Part shown: positions 18,311 through 25,822 of the stretch, in pieces
Position numbering within the stretch: position 1 is the stretch's first letter
How the letters are laid out: each line of letters begins with the position of its first letter
NCBI GenBank assembly: GCA_040752895.1
Contig: JBFMHN010000001.1
Coordinates: 598,848 to 662,847 of the forward strand
Length of the DNA: 64,000 nucleotides
Reading direction: 5' to 3'
From: Pseudomonadota bacterium
GTDB lineage: Bacteria > Pseudomonadota > Alphaproteobacteria > GCA-2746255
Position numbers and translations under genes: made by a program
The notes under the pieces: model-generated
Databases searched by the model: none
Told to the model about the DNA's origin: nothing
The model's input: the letters and a program-made list of their open reading frames with translations, nothing else

Positions 18311-18439
18311 TTTGGGATGCCCAATCAGAGCCCAATGACACTATCGATGCTACAATGAGCTCCAATGCCTAACGGTGGAAAATTAAAAAGGCGTGCCCCA
18401 TAGACGTTATTAGCCAGGAATTAAGAAAAACTTGCACGG

Positions 18440-19135
18440 TCAGAAGGGCCGGTAGAGCCACCCGTGGGCTTCGTTCACGGCATAGATTGGCTGGTAATGG
18501 AGGATGGCAAAAGCTGGAAGAACATAGCGAGTCTGGCTGTCGAGGATATATGGCTGATCGCCATCATAGACCACCAACACGGCGTGAAGCACGCGCAGGT
18601 TCAGGTCCTGTACAACCGCGACCCGCAAATCTTTATCCGCGAAGCCCAGCTCGCGCAGTGAAAGGAATTTTGCGATCGCGTAATCCTCGCAATCGCCTTG
18701 TCGGCTCAAATGTTCGCTGGGCGTAGCCCAATACTCTGGCACGCCGTAGTTGATCGGGTCCTCCAAATAGGGAACGGCGTTCAGATAACGGTTGACTGCC
18801 TCGATCTGGATCCACCGGTCCTTGCCGCGTAAACCGTGCAGGAAACGGATCCATTCCTGCAGATGGCAGCGCGTAAGAAAGTTTTCCTCACAGCTTCCTT
18901 CCGCAACCCCCTTCTCGGCGAAGTAGCGTTCGAGCGCGCCCGTCCATTTCGTCAATGCTTTAAGATCGGAGAATTGATAAGTCTCTCGTCCGAAGAGCTG
19001 CCGTGAATCCGCTTCGTTGGCGAGGGCTGGCATATCCCCAAACAAAAGAAGAAATGTGACCAGCGCCAAGACCTGCGCAGGTGTCGATCTTCTAGGATGG
19101 TTACTCTCAGGCGTTCTTCGATGCAGCGGCAACAC
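18440..19135 (-). CDS. Periplasmic transglutaminase-like cysteine protease (LapG family)
   Basis: 231 residues with an N-terminal signal sequence (hydrophobic core QVLALVTFLLLFGD, likely cleavage after ALA). The domain matches the bacterial transglutaminase-like cysteine proteinase family (BTLCP, the LapG family). The expected Cys-His-Asp triad is visible as SRQGDCEDYAIAKFL, LHAVLVV and ILDSQTRYVLP. Known LapG proteins cleave large RTX adhesins and are held inactive by LapD when c-di-GMP is high; neither LapD nor an adhesin is in the window. The start is GTG with GGAGA about 10 bases upstream. It precedes the chemosensory operon in the same direction with a 129-base gap. Confidence 0.85.
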   Translation of the reverse strand: MLPLHRRTPESNHPRRSTPAQVLALVTFLLLFGDMPALANEADSRQLFGRETYQFSDLKALTKWTGALERYFAEKGVAEGSCEENFLTRCHLQEWIRFLHGLRGKDRWIQIEAVNRYLNAVPYLEDPINYGVPEYWATPSEHLSRQGDCEDYAIAKFLSLRELGFADKDLRVAVVQDLNLRVLHAVLVVYDGDQPYILDSQTRYVLPAFAILHYQPIYAVNEAHGWLYRPF

Positions 19136-19187
19136 ACCAATCTCCGCTTTGCCAAAGAAGAAAACTGGACGATCGTTTTTAACCTGA

Positions 19188-19293
19188 CATTTCCCAAGTA
19201 ACTTATGACCTCAACTTCAATGGTAGCCTAGAACGCTGGATTTGGAAACAGGGTTTGTTGCGAGCCTGAACGTGCAGGCGGGCGTCAATGGGA
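19188..19293. repeat. Diverged direct repeat, copy B
   Basis: Aligns with 6629-6750 in the same orientation, lacking the 17-base insertion of copy A. Shared blocks are TTTCCC, CAATGgTAGCCtAGAA and TtGTTgCgAGCCTGaacGT. It lies just upstream of the LapG-like gene, so the two copies bracket the chemosensory region. Confidence 0.5.
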
Positions 19294-19482
19294 TATTGTC
19301 AGACCAATCTTCGCAAGCGCAAACAAGCGTCAAGCTTTGTCGGATTAATCAGGCTTTGTCAGACTAAACGGATCGAGCCTGGCAGATCAGCAGTGGCCAA
19401 GGCTCTCACGCGGCGAATTGACGCCATTCAGCGAGCACGGTAGCGCGGTTTCGTTTGAAAATGTCTCAGTGGTTGAGGTGAC
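19291..19482 (-). mobile_element. Decayed IS6-like element end with transposase C-terminus remnant
   Basis: The minus strand of about 19480-19409 reads HLNH, a stop, then DIFKRNRATVLAEWRQFAA, aligning with HLNRRETFKENRAAALAEWR of the copy at 27427. The terminal-repeat-like GGCTTTGTCAGACTAAACGG lies at 19352. Two further similar motifs (TATTGTCAGACCAATC near 19294 and GCTTTGTCGGATTAATC near 19334) precede it. The coding remnant is short and carries a stop, so it is non-functional. Confidence 0.6.
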
Positions 19483-19648
19483 CATTTAATATCGTACTGA
19501 ATTCGTCATTACCTACCAACATGTCACTGAAACAGCCGTCAAAAGTTTAATGTGTCTATTTTTGAGCCTCAGCTAAATTGTCTTCTGTAACGTATAAAAT
19601 TGGCTTCACAAGTTAACATCAATGGTTGACCCGAACTCCTGTTGTTTC
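19483..19648. other. AT-rich non-coding spacer
   Basis: Follows the IS6 remnant and reaches the end of the receiver gene. It is visibly AT-richer than the core regions. No gene or convincing hairpin terminator was recognised. Confidence 0.4.
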
Positions 19649-20107
19649 TCAAGAGTTGGCATTCAGCTTTTCGCGGAGATATCTGCCCAGCGAACGAAGC
19701 GGGATCGGCTTCTCGATTATGGCGAAGGCATCCAGCTTTCCCTGATTGGCTTCGATGATCTTTTCATGATAGCTGCTCATCAGAATGACCGGAAGATTTG
19801 GATGCTTCCTCTTGATGTGATTCAGTGTCTCGATGCCATCCATGCCCGGTATTCGAATATCCATCAACACGATACCAATCGGATATTGGCGTATTTTTGC
19901 AAGAGCCTCGAAGCCATTGAACGCATCGACACACTCCAGTCCGATTGCCGTTACAAACTCCCGCAATTCCTTAACTTGAAGTAGGTCGTTATCAACGATT
20001 AGAAGAGTCTTTGGACTCCGTTGAGAAATATCCTCTCCATGCAGCTTGGAAGTAGGCATATCGAGCAACGGCCTATTGTATCTGTGTAAACGCATCCGGT
20101 TTGCCAT
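19649..20107 (-). CDS. Single-domain response regulator
   Basis: Receiver-only protein of 152 residues with a roughly 30-residue hydrophilic N-terminal extension. It carries the acidic residues in LLIVDNDLLQ, the phospho-acceptor in IVLMDIRIPGMDG, the conserved serine in ILMSSYHEK and the lysine in IIEKPIP. There is no output domain, so it likely acts by protein contact or phosphotransfer. Its ATG overlaps the stop of the small secreted-protein gene (TAATG), so expression is coupled to that gene, an unusual partner. No dedicated kinase lies beside it; the nearby ChvG-like kinase or the chemosensory system are possible donors. Confidence 0.85.
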   Translation of the reverse strand: MANRMRLHRYNRPLLDMPTSKLHGEDISQRSPKTLLIVDNDLLQVKELREFVTAIGLECVDAFNGFEALAKIRQYPIGIVLMDIRIPGMDGIETLNHIKRKHPNLPVILMSSYHEKIIEANQGKLDAFAIIEKPIPLRSLGRYLREKLNANS

Positions 20108-20289
20108 TACTTACAGCCCGGCGGTTCAGGATTCTCCTCGCACCGCGGATCCATCGGTAAAGATACCGGTGGTTCTTGCTGATAGACTGGCACGTTCTGG
20201 GCCTTGGTCGCACCAGTGACGGCCAACGACGCCAGCAGAAGTGCCAGACTTCCCCGATATCCGAAGCGGCGTGTAACCCTTATCGTCAT
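20107..20289 (-). CDS. Small secreted protein of 60 residues
   Basis: Signal-peptide-like N-terminus (GSLALLLASLAVTGATKAQN) followed by a short mature part rich in Pro, Glu and Cys (PMDPRCEENPEPPGCK). A strong ribosome-binding site (AAGGAGGGAGG) precedes the ATG, which argues that it is real. The stop overlaps the start of the receiver gene. No family is recognised. Two cysteines near the end could form a disulfide in the periplasm. Confidence 0.65.
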   Translation of the reverse strand: MTIRVTRRFGYRGSLALLLASLAVTGATKAQNVPVYQQEPPVSLPMDPRCEENPEPPGCK

Positions 20290-20446
20290 GGTTCAACCTC
20301 CCTCCTTAATTGGTTTCCCAATTTTTCCCGACCACTTCAAAGGCCCAGCCTGCCAGGCTGGCCGTATCCTTCGTGTAACCAAGAACCATCATTTTCCGGA
20401 CAAGGCGCAGAACCAAAGGAGAGCCCGCTTTGCTGGACAAATTCGC

Positions 20447-20860
20447 TCAAGACTGGATTTCCTCATAAGATTCTATCGTCTCCAATGCGTTTTTGCCTAT
20501 CGGTAGTACGATTGCATTCGCCGTAATCTGTAAGTGGTCGTAAGGAACCTTGATCAGCTTCTCGCCAAGACTGAGAAAGCCGCCTGTCGCGAGCACGACA
20601 TGGCTAACCTTGCCGTCCGTATCGAGAAGCAAGTTTTTGAGGGTGCCCAACTTCCTGTGTTGTTCATCTTGTATGGTGCGGCCCAACAGCAATTTGCTTT
20701 GTAGGTTTGTCCGATGTTGCAAGAATCCCTCCTTCGGAATAGGCCCGATGGGCGGCGCCGGGATGGCGGCTGGCCCTTGCGACCAGGCAGATCCTCCGGC
20801 CAGCAGGCTCATCACAACCAAGGCGGAACTGAGGAAATAAAGGGCTTTTATTTTTTGCAT
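20447..20860 (-). CDS. Secreted PRC-barrel domain protein (paralogue 1)
   Basis: 137 residues with a signal peptide (LSSALVVMSLLAGGSAWSQ) and a PRC-barrel domain (about 55-125): LLGRTIQDEQHRKLGTLKNL, then VSHVVLATGGFLSLGEKLIK and VPYDHLQI. PRC-barrels are small beta domains found in RimM, photosynthetic reaction centres and stand-alone stress or envelope proteins. The AAGGAG site is well placed. It is about 60 percent similar to the neighbour at 21049, so the pair is a tandem duplication. Periplasmic location is inferred; the ligand or partner is unknown. Confidence 0.85.
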   Translation of the reverse strand: MQKIKALYFLSSALVVMSLLAGGSAWSQGPAAIPAPPIGPIPKEGFLQHRTNLQSKLLLGRTIQDEQHRKLGTLKNLLLDTDGKVSHVVLATGGFLSLGEKLIKVPYDHLQITANAIVLPIGKNALETIESYEEIQS

Positions 20861-20984
20861 CTTTAATCTCCTTAAATCTCCTTATTTTATTTTCCAAAAC
20901 CTTCCAGTCGTCACGGAACAGCCTGACGGCCATCTCGTATTTTTGGCGTAATAAGGAGAGGTAATTTATGGAGCGCCGTAAAAA

Positions 20985-21007
20985 TTGCCCCGCCACTGGC
21001 GGGGCAA
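20985..21007 (-). terminator. Intrinsic terminator after the second PRC-barrel gene
   Basis: Perfect 10-bp stem TTGCCCCGCC / GGCGGGGCAA with a 3-base loop. Read on the minus strand it is followed by TTTTT. It lies 42 bases beyond the stop at 21049. Confidence 0.8.
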
Positions 21008-21048
21008 GGCATAGGGAGAAACGTGGAACGTTTCTCCAGGGGGTGCGG

Positions 21049-21450
21049 TCAAGACTTGGCCTCCTCATAGGGTTCCATCGTCTTGAATTCTTCCTCGCTC
21101 ACCGATAGCAGGATTTCGTTGGCCGTAATCTGCAGGCGATCATAAGGAACCTTGACCAACTTCTCGCCAAGACCGAGAAAGCCACCGGTAGCGAGCACGA
21201 CATGGCTGACTTTACCCTTCGTGTCGAAGACCAGTTTTTTAATTGTACCGATTGTCTCGTGCTCAGCGTCCTGCACATTACGGCCTATCAGTGATTTGCT
21301 TTCCATGGCCGCTTGCTGCTGCGTGACTCCTACTTTCGTCAAGAGGATGGGTGTAAACTCCTGCGACCAGGCAGGCGCCTGACTCAACAGGCCCACCGCA
21401 ATCAAGGCGGGAGTAAAGACAAAGAAACGAGTCGTTCTCACCTTCTGCAT
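21049..21450 (-). CDS. Secreted PRC-barrel domain protein (paralogue 2)
   Basis: 133 residues with a signal peptide (ALIAVGLLSQAPAWSQ) and a PRC-barrel domain (SLIGRNVQDAEHETIGTIKK, then VSHVVLATGGFLGLGEKLVK, VPYDRLQI). It has a strong AGGAGG ribosome-binding site and its own intrinsic terminator, separating it from the downstream paralogue at 20447, so the two copies are transcribed separately. Conserved GGFLxLGEK suggests both keep the same fold and role. Function unknown; periplasmic location inferred. Confidence 0.85.
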   Translation of the reverse strand: MQKVRTTRFFVFTPALIAVGLLSQAPAWSQEFTPILLTKVGVTQQQAAMESKSLIGRNVQDAEHETIGTIKKLVFDTKGKVSHVVLATGGFLGLGEKLVKVPYDRLQITANEILLSVSEEEFKTMEPYEEAKS

Positions 21451-21809
21451 CTTGAACCTCCTTTTTTTCCAAATTTTCTCGCAACACCACGACAGGTTGA
21501 TGGCTAGGGCAGTGATTTCGTGTGCCGCTCAATGCATTTGGTGGGAATCAAGATGCGTTACGTAATGACGCTTAGCAAGCAAGGCCGAAAAAGGATACAT
21601 CACCACACGATTGTATCTTTTTTATGGCATGTGGAATGATGACATCGATATTCCTGACCGCCCGAGAACTATATAGAATGTAATAAATTTTTTGTTCTTT
21701 GCCACGGTGTCGACGCAAGGTGAGGCAGGCCATATTGTTTCTTGGATGGAAAAATATGGAAACCGGACTACGGCGACCCTTTCTTTAACGTCCATACGAT
21801 ACAAACCGC
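21451..21809. other. Intergenic region between divergent genes
   Basis: About 360 AT-rich bases between the minus-strand PRC-barrel gene and the plus-strand lipoprotein gene, so it should hold both promoters. No gene was recognised in it. Individual promoter boxes could not be assigned with confidence. Confidence 0.5.
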
Positions 21810-22187
21810 ATGCGCCCTCCCGTCTCATCCGTTATATTGGTTTCCCTGCTGCTTTCGGCCTGCCACCCTCTTTCTCTGCCTTGGGAGAAAAAAGAGACAA
21901 AAAGCAACGCCACCTTGCTGCCAGCGGAGAATGCATTGGGCGTTCTGATTGGCCTTAATGAGTCACAGGTCAGCCAACGCCTCGGCTTACCCGTCAGGAC
22001 CGGCGATGCCTCTCCCGCCACGGTTTGGGAGTACCAGCGCGATCGATGCCGGTTAACGCTGTACTTCTATCTCGACCTCCAGACCGAGAAGAAGCAAACC
22101 CTTGTCTACGATTTGAAATCTGAAGAGGATACTGAATCGGCGCGACGACAATGTGTGCGGACATTCCTTTCCTATCATGGCAACTGA
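21810..22187 (+). CDS. Small lipoprotein, BamE/SmpA-like size and pattern
   Basis: 125 residues with a lipobox near the N-terminus (VSLLLSACHP, lipidated cysteine at about 18). The mature part has LIGLNESQVSQRLGLPVRTG, VWEYQRDRCRLTLYFYLD and two later cysteines. The LxGxxxxxVxxxLGxP pattern recalls the BamE/SmpA fold, but identity as BamE is not supported. It is the first gene of a coupled unit with the response regulator at 22177, suggesting an accessory envelope role in that signalling pathway. Confidence 0.75.
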   Translation: MRPPVSSVILVSLLLSACHPLSLPWEKKETKSNATLLPAENALGVLIGLNESQVSQRLGLPVRTGDASPATVWEYQRDRCRLTLYFYLDLQTEKKQTLVYDLKSEEDTESARRQCVRTFLSYHGN

Positions 22188-22926
22188 AACCAGCTTTTCG
22201 AATCGTGAACACGTTATGGTCGTGGACGATGACGACCTGTTTCGTGAATCGCTAGTCGAGAACCTAAAAGCGTCCGGTTTCAACGTTTCCACCCATTCAA
22301 ACGGCCCCGACGCATTAGCAGAACTGCTTAATAGCGATCGCCATACCTTGCTGTTGCTGGACTGGCGCATGCCGAAGATGACCGGGATTCAGGTTCTGCG
22401 GAAGATGCGGGAATCACAAATCGCGATTCCGGTCATCTTTCTCACGGCACTGGGAGACCAGATGTACGAGGAAGCGGCGCTAGCGGGCGGTGCGGTCGAT
22501 TTTGTTGAAAAATCACGAAGTTTCTCCATTCTGCTGCGGCGCATCGGGTTGATTTTGGAGGGTGGCAAAACGAAGCCAGCAAGCGAAGCGACAACCGATG
22601 ACGTTCTGCAGGACGGGAATCTAAAATTGCATCTCGATACCTCCCGCGCCTTCTGGAAGGACAAGCAGGTGCCGCTGACCCTTCGAGAGTTCGAGTTGAT
22701 TCGTTATCTGGCTACGCAGCCGGAAAAGGACGTCAGCTATCGCGAATTGTACAATTTGGTGCGGGACGAAGACTTCTATATAGGTGCCGATTCGGAAAGC
22801 TATCGCTCGAATATTCGTAATTTCATCAAGCGAATACGGAAGAAATTCCGGGACATCGACCAGACGTTCGACCATATCGAGAACTATCCTGGGTTCGGTT
22901 ACCGTTGGCGGCATGGAAAATCCTGA
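22177..22926 (+). CDS. OmpR/ChvI-type response regulator
   Basis: 249 residues: receiver (about 10-125, VMVVDDDDLF, LLLDWRMPKMTG, T in IFLTAL, K in VEKSRSF) and a winged-helix DNA-binding domain (about 150-247, PLTLREFELIRYLA, NFIKRIRKKFRDID, NYPGFGYRW). The C-terminal pattern is like ChvI of alphaproteobacteria. The ATG at 22177 overlaps the lipoprotein stop; an earlier in-frame ATG at 22153 is possible, and neither has an obvious ribosome-binding site. It is followed by its kinase with a 14-base overlap. ChvI-type regulators control envelope and exopolysaccharide genes; that role here is inferred. Confidence 0.9.
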   Translation: MATETSFSNREHVMVVDDDDLFRESLVENLKASGFNVSTHSNGPDALAELLNSDRHTLLLLDWRMPKMTGIQVLRKMRESQIAIPVIFLTALGDQMYEEAALAGGAVDFVEKSRSFSILLRRIGLILEGGKTKPASEATTDDVLQDGNLKLHLDTSRAFWKDKQVPLTLREFELIRYLATQPEKDVSYRELYNLVRDEDFYIGADSESYRSNIRNFIKRIRKKFRDIDQTFDHIENYPGFGYRWRHGKS

Positions 22927-24421
22927 ATTGCCTGATTCTTTGCAATGGAAGAAGAAAGTCCTGCGATCCTTTTCGACCAAATTCGTTCTGCTTCTTTTTA
23001 TCTTTCTGATGGTTCCAATTATCATCTACGGGCAACTCCAATCCGCAGACGAACGGCAAAAAACCTTGCTGCTTCAAAGTCTTCAAGATCAGGGGAAGAT
23101 CCTCGCGGAAAGTTTGCGTGGCCGACTTGCAAACCTGAACGCGGAAAAGATCGCAACGCTGTCAGACGAGCTGCGATCATTCTCGACAAACCGTTTCCGG
23201 GTGAAGCTTTTGTTCCAGCCGGTCAAGGGCGAGAAGCGCGACACGGTCCTCTATGTTGCTTCCATGCCGCCCATTTCGGCAGAATACCTTCAGACAGAAC
23301 GGAAGGAATTGATCGCAAGCGGCATCCTGGGCCGCGTGCGGGACACCTGCGAAGCAAACCAGGCCCTTGCTACCCATCATGTCAATCCGGCCGGGGAAAG
23401 AGAAATCCTAACTTCGGTTATCCCTCTCAAGACGCAAGCCGGCTGCTGGATCGTTTTAATCGCCACCTCTACTGAAGAAATGGCAGGCGCAGCGCTGGAC
23501 AAGCCCTACTGGAAGTCGCCGGAAATTCTTTTCGCAACCGTGATCTACTTGTTGATGGCGCTGGTTATCGCCTCCTTGTTTTTCGCTGCCTGGCAAAACG
23601 TCCGGCGCTTCGCCAAGCAGGCCCAGGATATACGGAACCGAGAAACGAACACCTCTTTTTCCGATCTCAACCGGATTCCAGAACTGGACTCCGTCGCCAA
23701 AGAATTCGATGCGTTGGTTGAATCGATGCAGCGACTTGCGGATTCAATCTACCAAGCAGCCGAAGAAAACGCGCACGCCTTCAAGACCCCCATTGCCATC
23801 ATTTCTCAGTCGATCGAGCCGTTGAAACGTGCGGTCGCCGACAAAGACGCGAACGCTTCTCGCGCGCTTGAGCGGATTTCTCGCGCGCTTGAGCGTCTCG
23901 ACTCGCTGATTGGCACCGCACGCTACCTCGAAAAGACGACGGCGATGCTATTGGACGTCCGGAAACATTCCCTTCGCCTTGACCTGTTGCTGGAAGAAAT
24001 TTTTTGCGGTTACACGCAAACGCTTCTCTCCGAAAACGTGCGGATTCACCTGCAGCTCGAAGGCCCCATGACGGTAATGGCGAACGAGGAAATGATCGAA
24101 ACCATGGTCGAGAACCTGTTGGACAATGCGGTGAGTTTTTCGCCGGCGCAGGGCAGGGTCAACGGGCGTCTTTCAATAGACGGGAACATGGCCCGACTAG
24201 CGATCGAGGACGAGGGACCCGGGGTTCCCGATGAGATACTGCCCCAAATTTTTGAGCGGCATTTTTCGCAGCGCGATGCCGCAAGGGCCGATGACGAAAC
24301 GCATTTCGGCATCGGCCTATGGACCGTCCAGCGTTGTTGCGAAGCCTTGGGGGGAAACGTCCGTGCCGAAAATCTTCCCAAAAGGGGCTTGCGGGTCACC
24401 TTGTGGCTGCCCCGCGCATAA
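22913..24421 (+). CDS. ChvG-like membrane sensor histidine kinase
   Basis: 502 residues: TM1 (about 21-40, FVLLLFIFLMVPIIIYG), a periplasmic sensor (about 41-205), TM2 (about 206-228, ATVIYLLMALVIASLFF), a HAMP-like segment, the HisKA H-box ENAHAFKTPIAII, and HATPase boxes (NLLDNAVSFSP, EDEGPGVPD, FGIGLWTVQ). All catalytic boxes are present. It overlaps its response-regulator gene. The start at 22913 is favoured because the longer frame from 22784 lies inside the regulator gene. H-box HAFKTP resembles the PhoQ-like class more than classic HExxNP boxes. Confidence 0.9.
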   Translation: MENPELPDSLQWKKKVLRSFSTKFVLLLFIFLMVPIIIYGQLQSADERQKTLLLQSLQDQGKILAESLRGRLANLNAEKIATLSDELRSFSTNRFRVKLLFQPVKGEKRDTVLYVASMPPISAEYLQTERKELIASGILGRVRDTCEANQALATHHVNPAGEREILTSVIPLKTQAGCWIVLIATSTEEMAGAALDKPYWKSPEILFATVIYLLMALVIASLFFAAWQNVRRFAKQAQDIRNRETNTSFSDLNRIPELDSVAKEFDALVESMQRLADSIYQAAEENAHAFKTPIAIISQSIEPLKRAVADKDANASRALERISRALERLDSLIGTARYLEKTTAMLLDVRKHSLRLDLLLEEIFCGYTQTLLSENVRIHLQLEGPMTVMANEEMIETMVENLLDNAVSFSPAQGRVNGRLSIDGNMARLAIEDEGPGVPDEILPQIFERHFSQRDAARADDETHFGIGLWTVQRCCEALGGNVRAENLPKRGLRVTLWLPRA

Positions 24422-24468
24422 ACCTGCCCTTCCCAATGGGCGCAGCCCTGGCTGGCGCCGCCGCAGGG

Positions 24469-24909
24469 TTAGCTGTTCGTTCGCCGTATATGCTGTAAAA
24501 GCTCGGGGCTGACATGCCCGTCTACCAACAGGCCATGGCTACGCTGGTAAGCCTTAACCGCGGTCACGGTGTCGGACCCGACCTTGCCATCTGCTGAACC
24601 GGGATCGTAGCCCGCTTTCGCCAGTTCCTGCTGGGTTGCCTTTACAAGGGGCTCGTTGTTTGCGTGCTGCTTCCAGATCGGCTCACCCAAATTCACCTGC
24701 TCTTGACTAGTAACGGCACCAACACCTCCCCCGGCCAGAGCGCCAATGGCAGCACCTTCGACAACAGAGAGACCTGTCAGAGCGCCGATGATGGAACCCC
24801 CGGCGGCGCCAATGCCCGCCCCACTCAAGGTACGATCCTCAAACGTAGTGCCACAGCCCGACATCATCAAACTCGATACCACTAATGGAATGGCGGCTAA
24901 TCGATGCAT
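24469..24909 (-). CDS. Peptidoglycan-binding lipoprotein with glycine-zipper
   Basis: 146 residues. The signal sequence with lipobox (SSLMMSGCGTT) is followed by a glycine-zipper membrane-like segment (GAGIGAAGGSIIGALTG, GAAIGALAGGGVGAV) and a C-terminal peptidoglycan-binding domain of type 1 (VKATQQELAKAGYDPGSADG, TVTAVKAYQRSHGL). It is likely anchored in the outer membrane and bound to peptidoglycan. The ATG at 24909 has AAGGGG just upstream and gives the lipobox at the right distance; the longer frame to 24999 would spoil the signal sequence. It is convergent with the kinase gene. Confidence 0.85.
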   Translation of the reverse strand: MHRLAAIPLVVSSLMMSGCGTTFEDRTLSGAGIGAAGGSIIGALTGLSVVEGAAIGALAGGGVGAVTSQEQVNLGEPIWKQHANNEPLVKATQQELAKAGYDPGSADGKVGSDTVTAVKAYQRSHGLLVDGHVSPELLQHIRRTNS

Positions 24910-25012
24910 TGTGCCCCTTTTTTTCCTTCGAAGAATCTCTAATTGGAAGAAAAAACGTGGCAGAATTTCTGTAACCGCTGAGGGCAAATGCTGTAACAAA
25001 TATGTGGCAAGC

Positions 25013-25202
25013 GGTGCTGTCAGTCTAATGCGAACCAGTCTCCAAAGTATACGATGGCGAGGTTTTCACGCTGCAAGCTCACGCCATTCGACCAGTGCGG
25101 TGGCACGGTTTTCTTTGAAGGTTTCGCGGCGGTTGAGGTGGCGGTCGTGGTTGAAATGATTGTGGATAGAGGCATGGGCGGCGGCAAATTTTTGCAGGAG
25201 CG
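25013..25202 (-). mobile_element. IS6-like right-end fragment (copy 2)
   Basis: Starts with GGTGCTGTCAGTCTAATGCG and continues with the transposase C-terminal coding region, closely matching the reverse complement of the right end of the element at 27926. It breaks off at about 25202 where a different AT-rich sequence begins. With the right end of the copy at 27926 it forms inverted brackets around the HNH-like gene. Confidence 0.75.
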
Positions 25203-25442
25203 GGCAGTCTTGCGCGAACTCGTCTCCGGCCCAATCCCCTGTTTAACGGAGAAAATATAGGGAATTTTCGCAGAATCGGCTTGATTGAGCTCTCAACCTA
25301 TCGATAACCGGCTGATATTAGTCGGCATTTTTGACGAATTCCCTAAACGGCAAAACAGGGAATTTTCGGAACCGAACAGGGAAAATATGGCCCGAAACAG
25401 AGAGGTTTTGGGACCTGCTTGCTGGCACACGCAAGCCCCGTG
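25203..25442. other. Non-coding sequence with repeated AGGGAAAATA/AGGGAATTTTC words
   Basis: The words GAGAAAATATAGGGAATTTTC and CAGGGAATTTTCGG followed by CAGGGAAAATATGG recur here. Such stretches often adjoin rve-type integrase genes, and a truncated one lies on the minus strand next to this stretch. No gene was recognised. Confidence 0.4.
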
Positions 25443-25754
25443 CTATCGTTCATCTGTTGGACAAAATTGGCGGTGCTTTGGACATTGAAAGGCAGGATTC
25501 CAACCGGATGAAATTGTTGGTAACGACACCTGGCGGACGATGGCGATCCATCGCGGAACAGCTGGCTGAAAGCAATAAAGCGCTGCAAAAAGCAGGCGGT
25601 CCCAAGGGGTAAGCTCTGGGCGTTGGCCGATCTGGCGTTGCAGAACGGCCACCTGATGACGGAGGGCTATGTTTTCAGCACCTATCGACGAGCCCACAAG
25701 AACGCGTCGGGCTAAACCCCAGAGAAGGGACTTGAGAAAAGCCAACATCGTCAC
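25443..25754 (-). pseudogene. Truncated rve-type (integrase catalytic) transposase, N-terminal fragment
   Basis: The first 70 residues read LLWGLARRVLVGSS then ENIALRHQVAVLQRQIGQRP and LTPWDRLLFAALYCFQPAVP, the familiar N-terminus of integrase-type transposases. The usual next element (VVRWHR..GF) is degraded to SSGWNPAF, and the catalytic DDE domain is absent. Non-functional. Confidence 0.7.
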
Positions 25755-25822
25755 CGGATCGTTGCACGATCCGTCAAATGGTCAAGAGCAAAAGTCCGGA
25801 TATAGTTTTTGGTAGGGACAGG

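Noticed and set aside
25331..25612. A 93-codon plus-strand frame with a plausible-looking C-terminus
   Set aside because: It is opposite the rve-type transposase fragment and has no start-site signal or family match.
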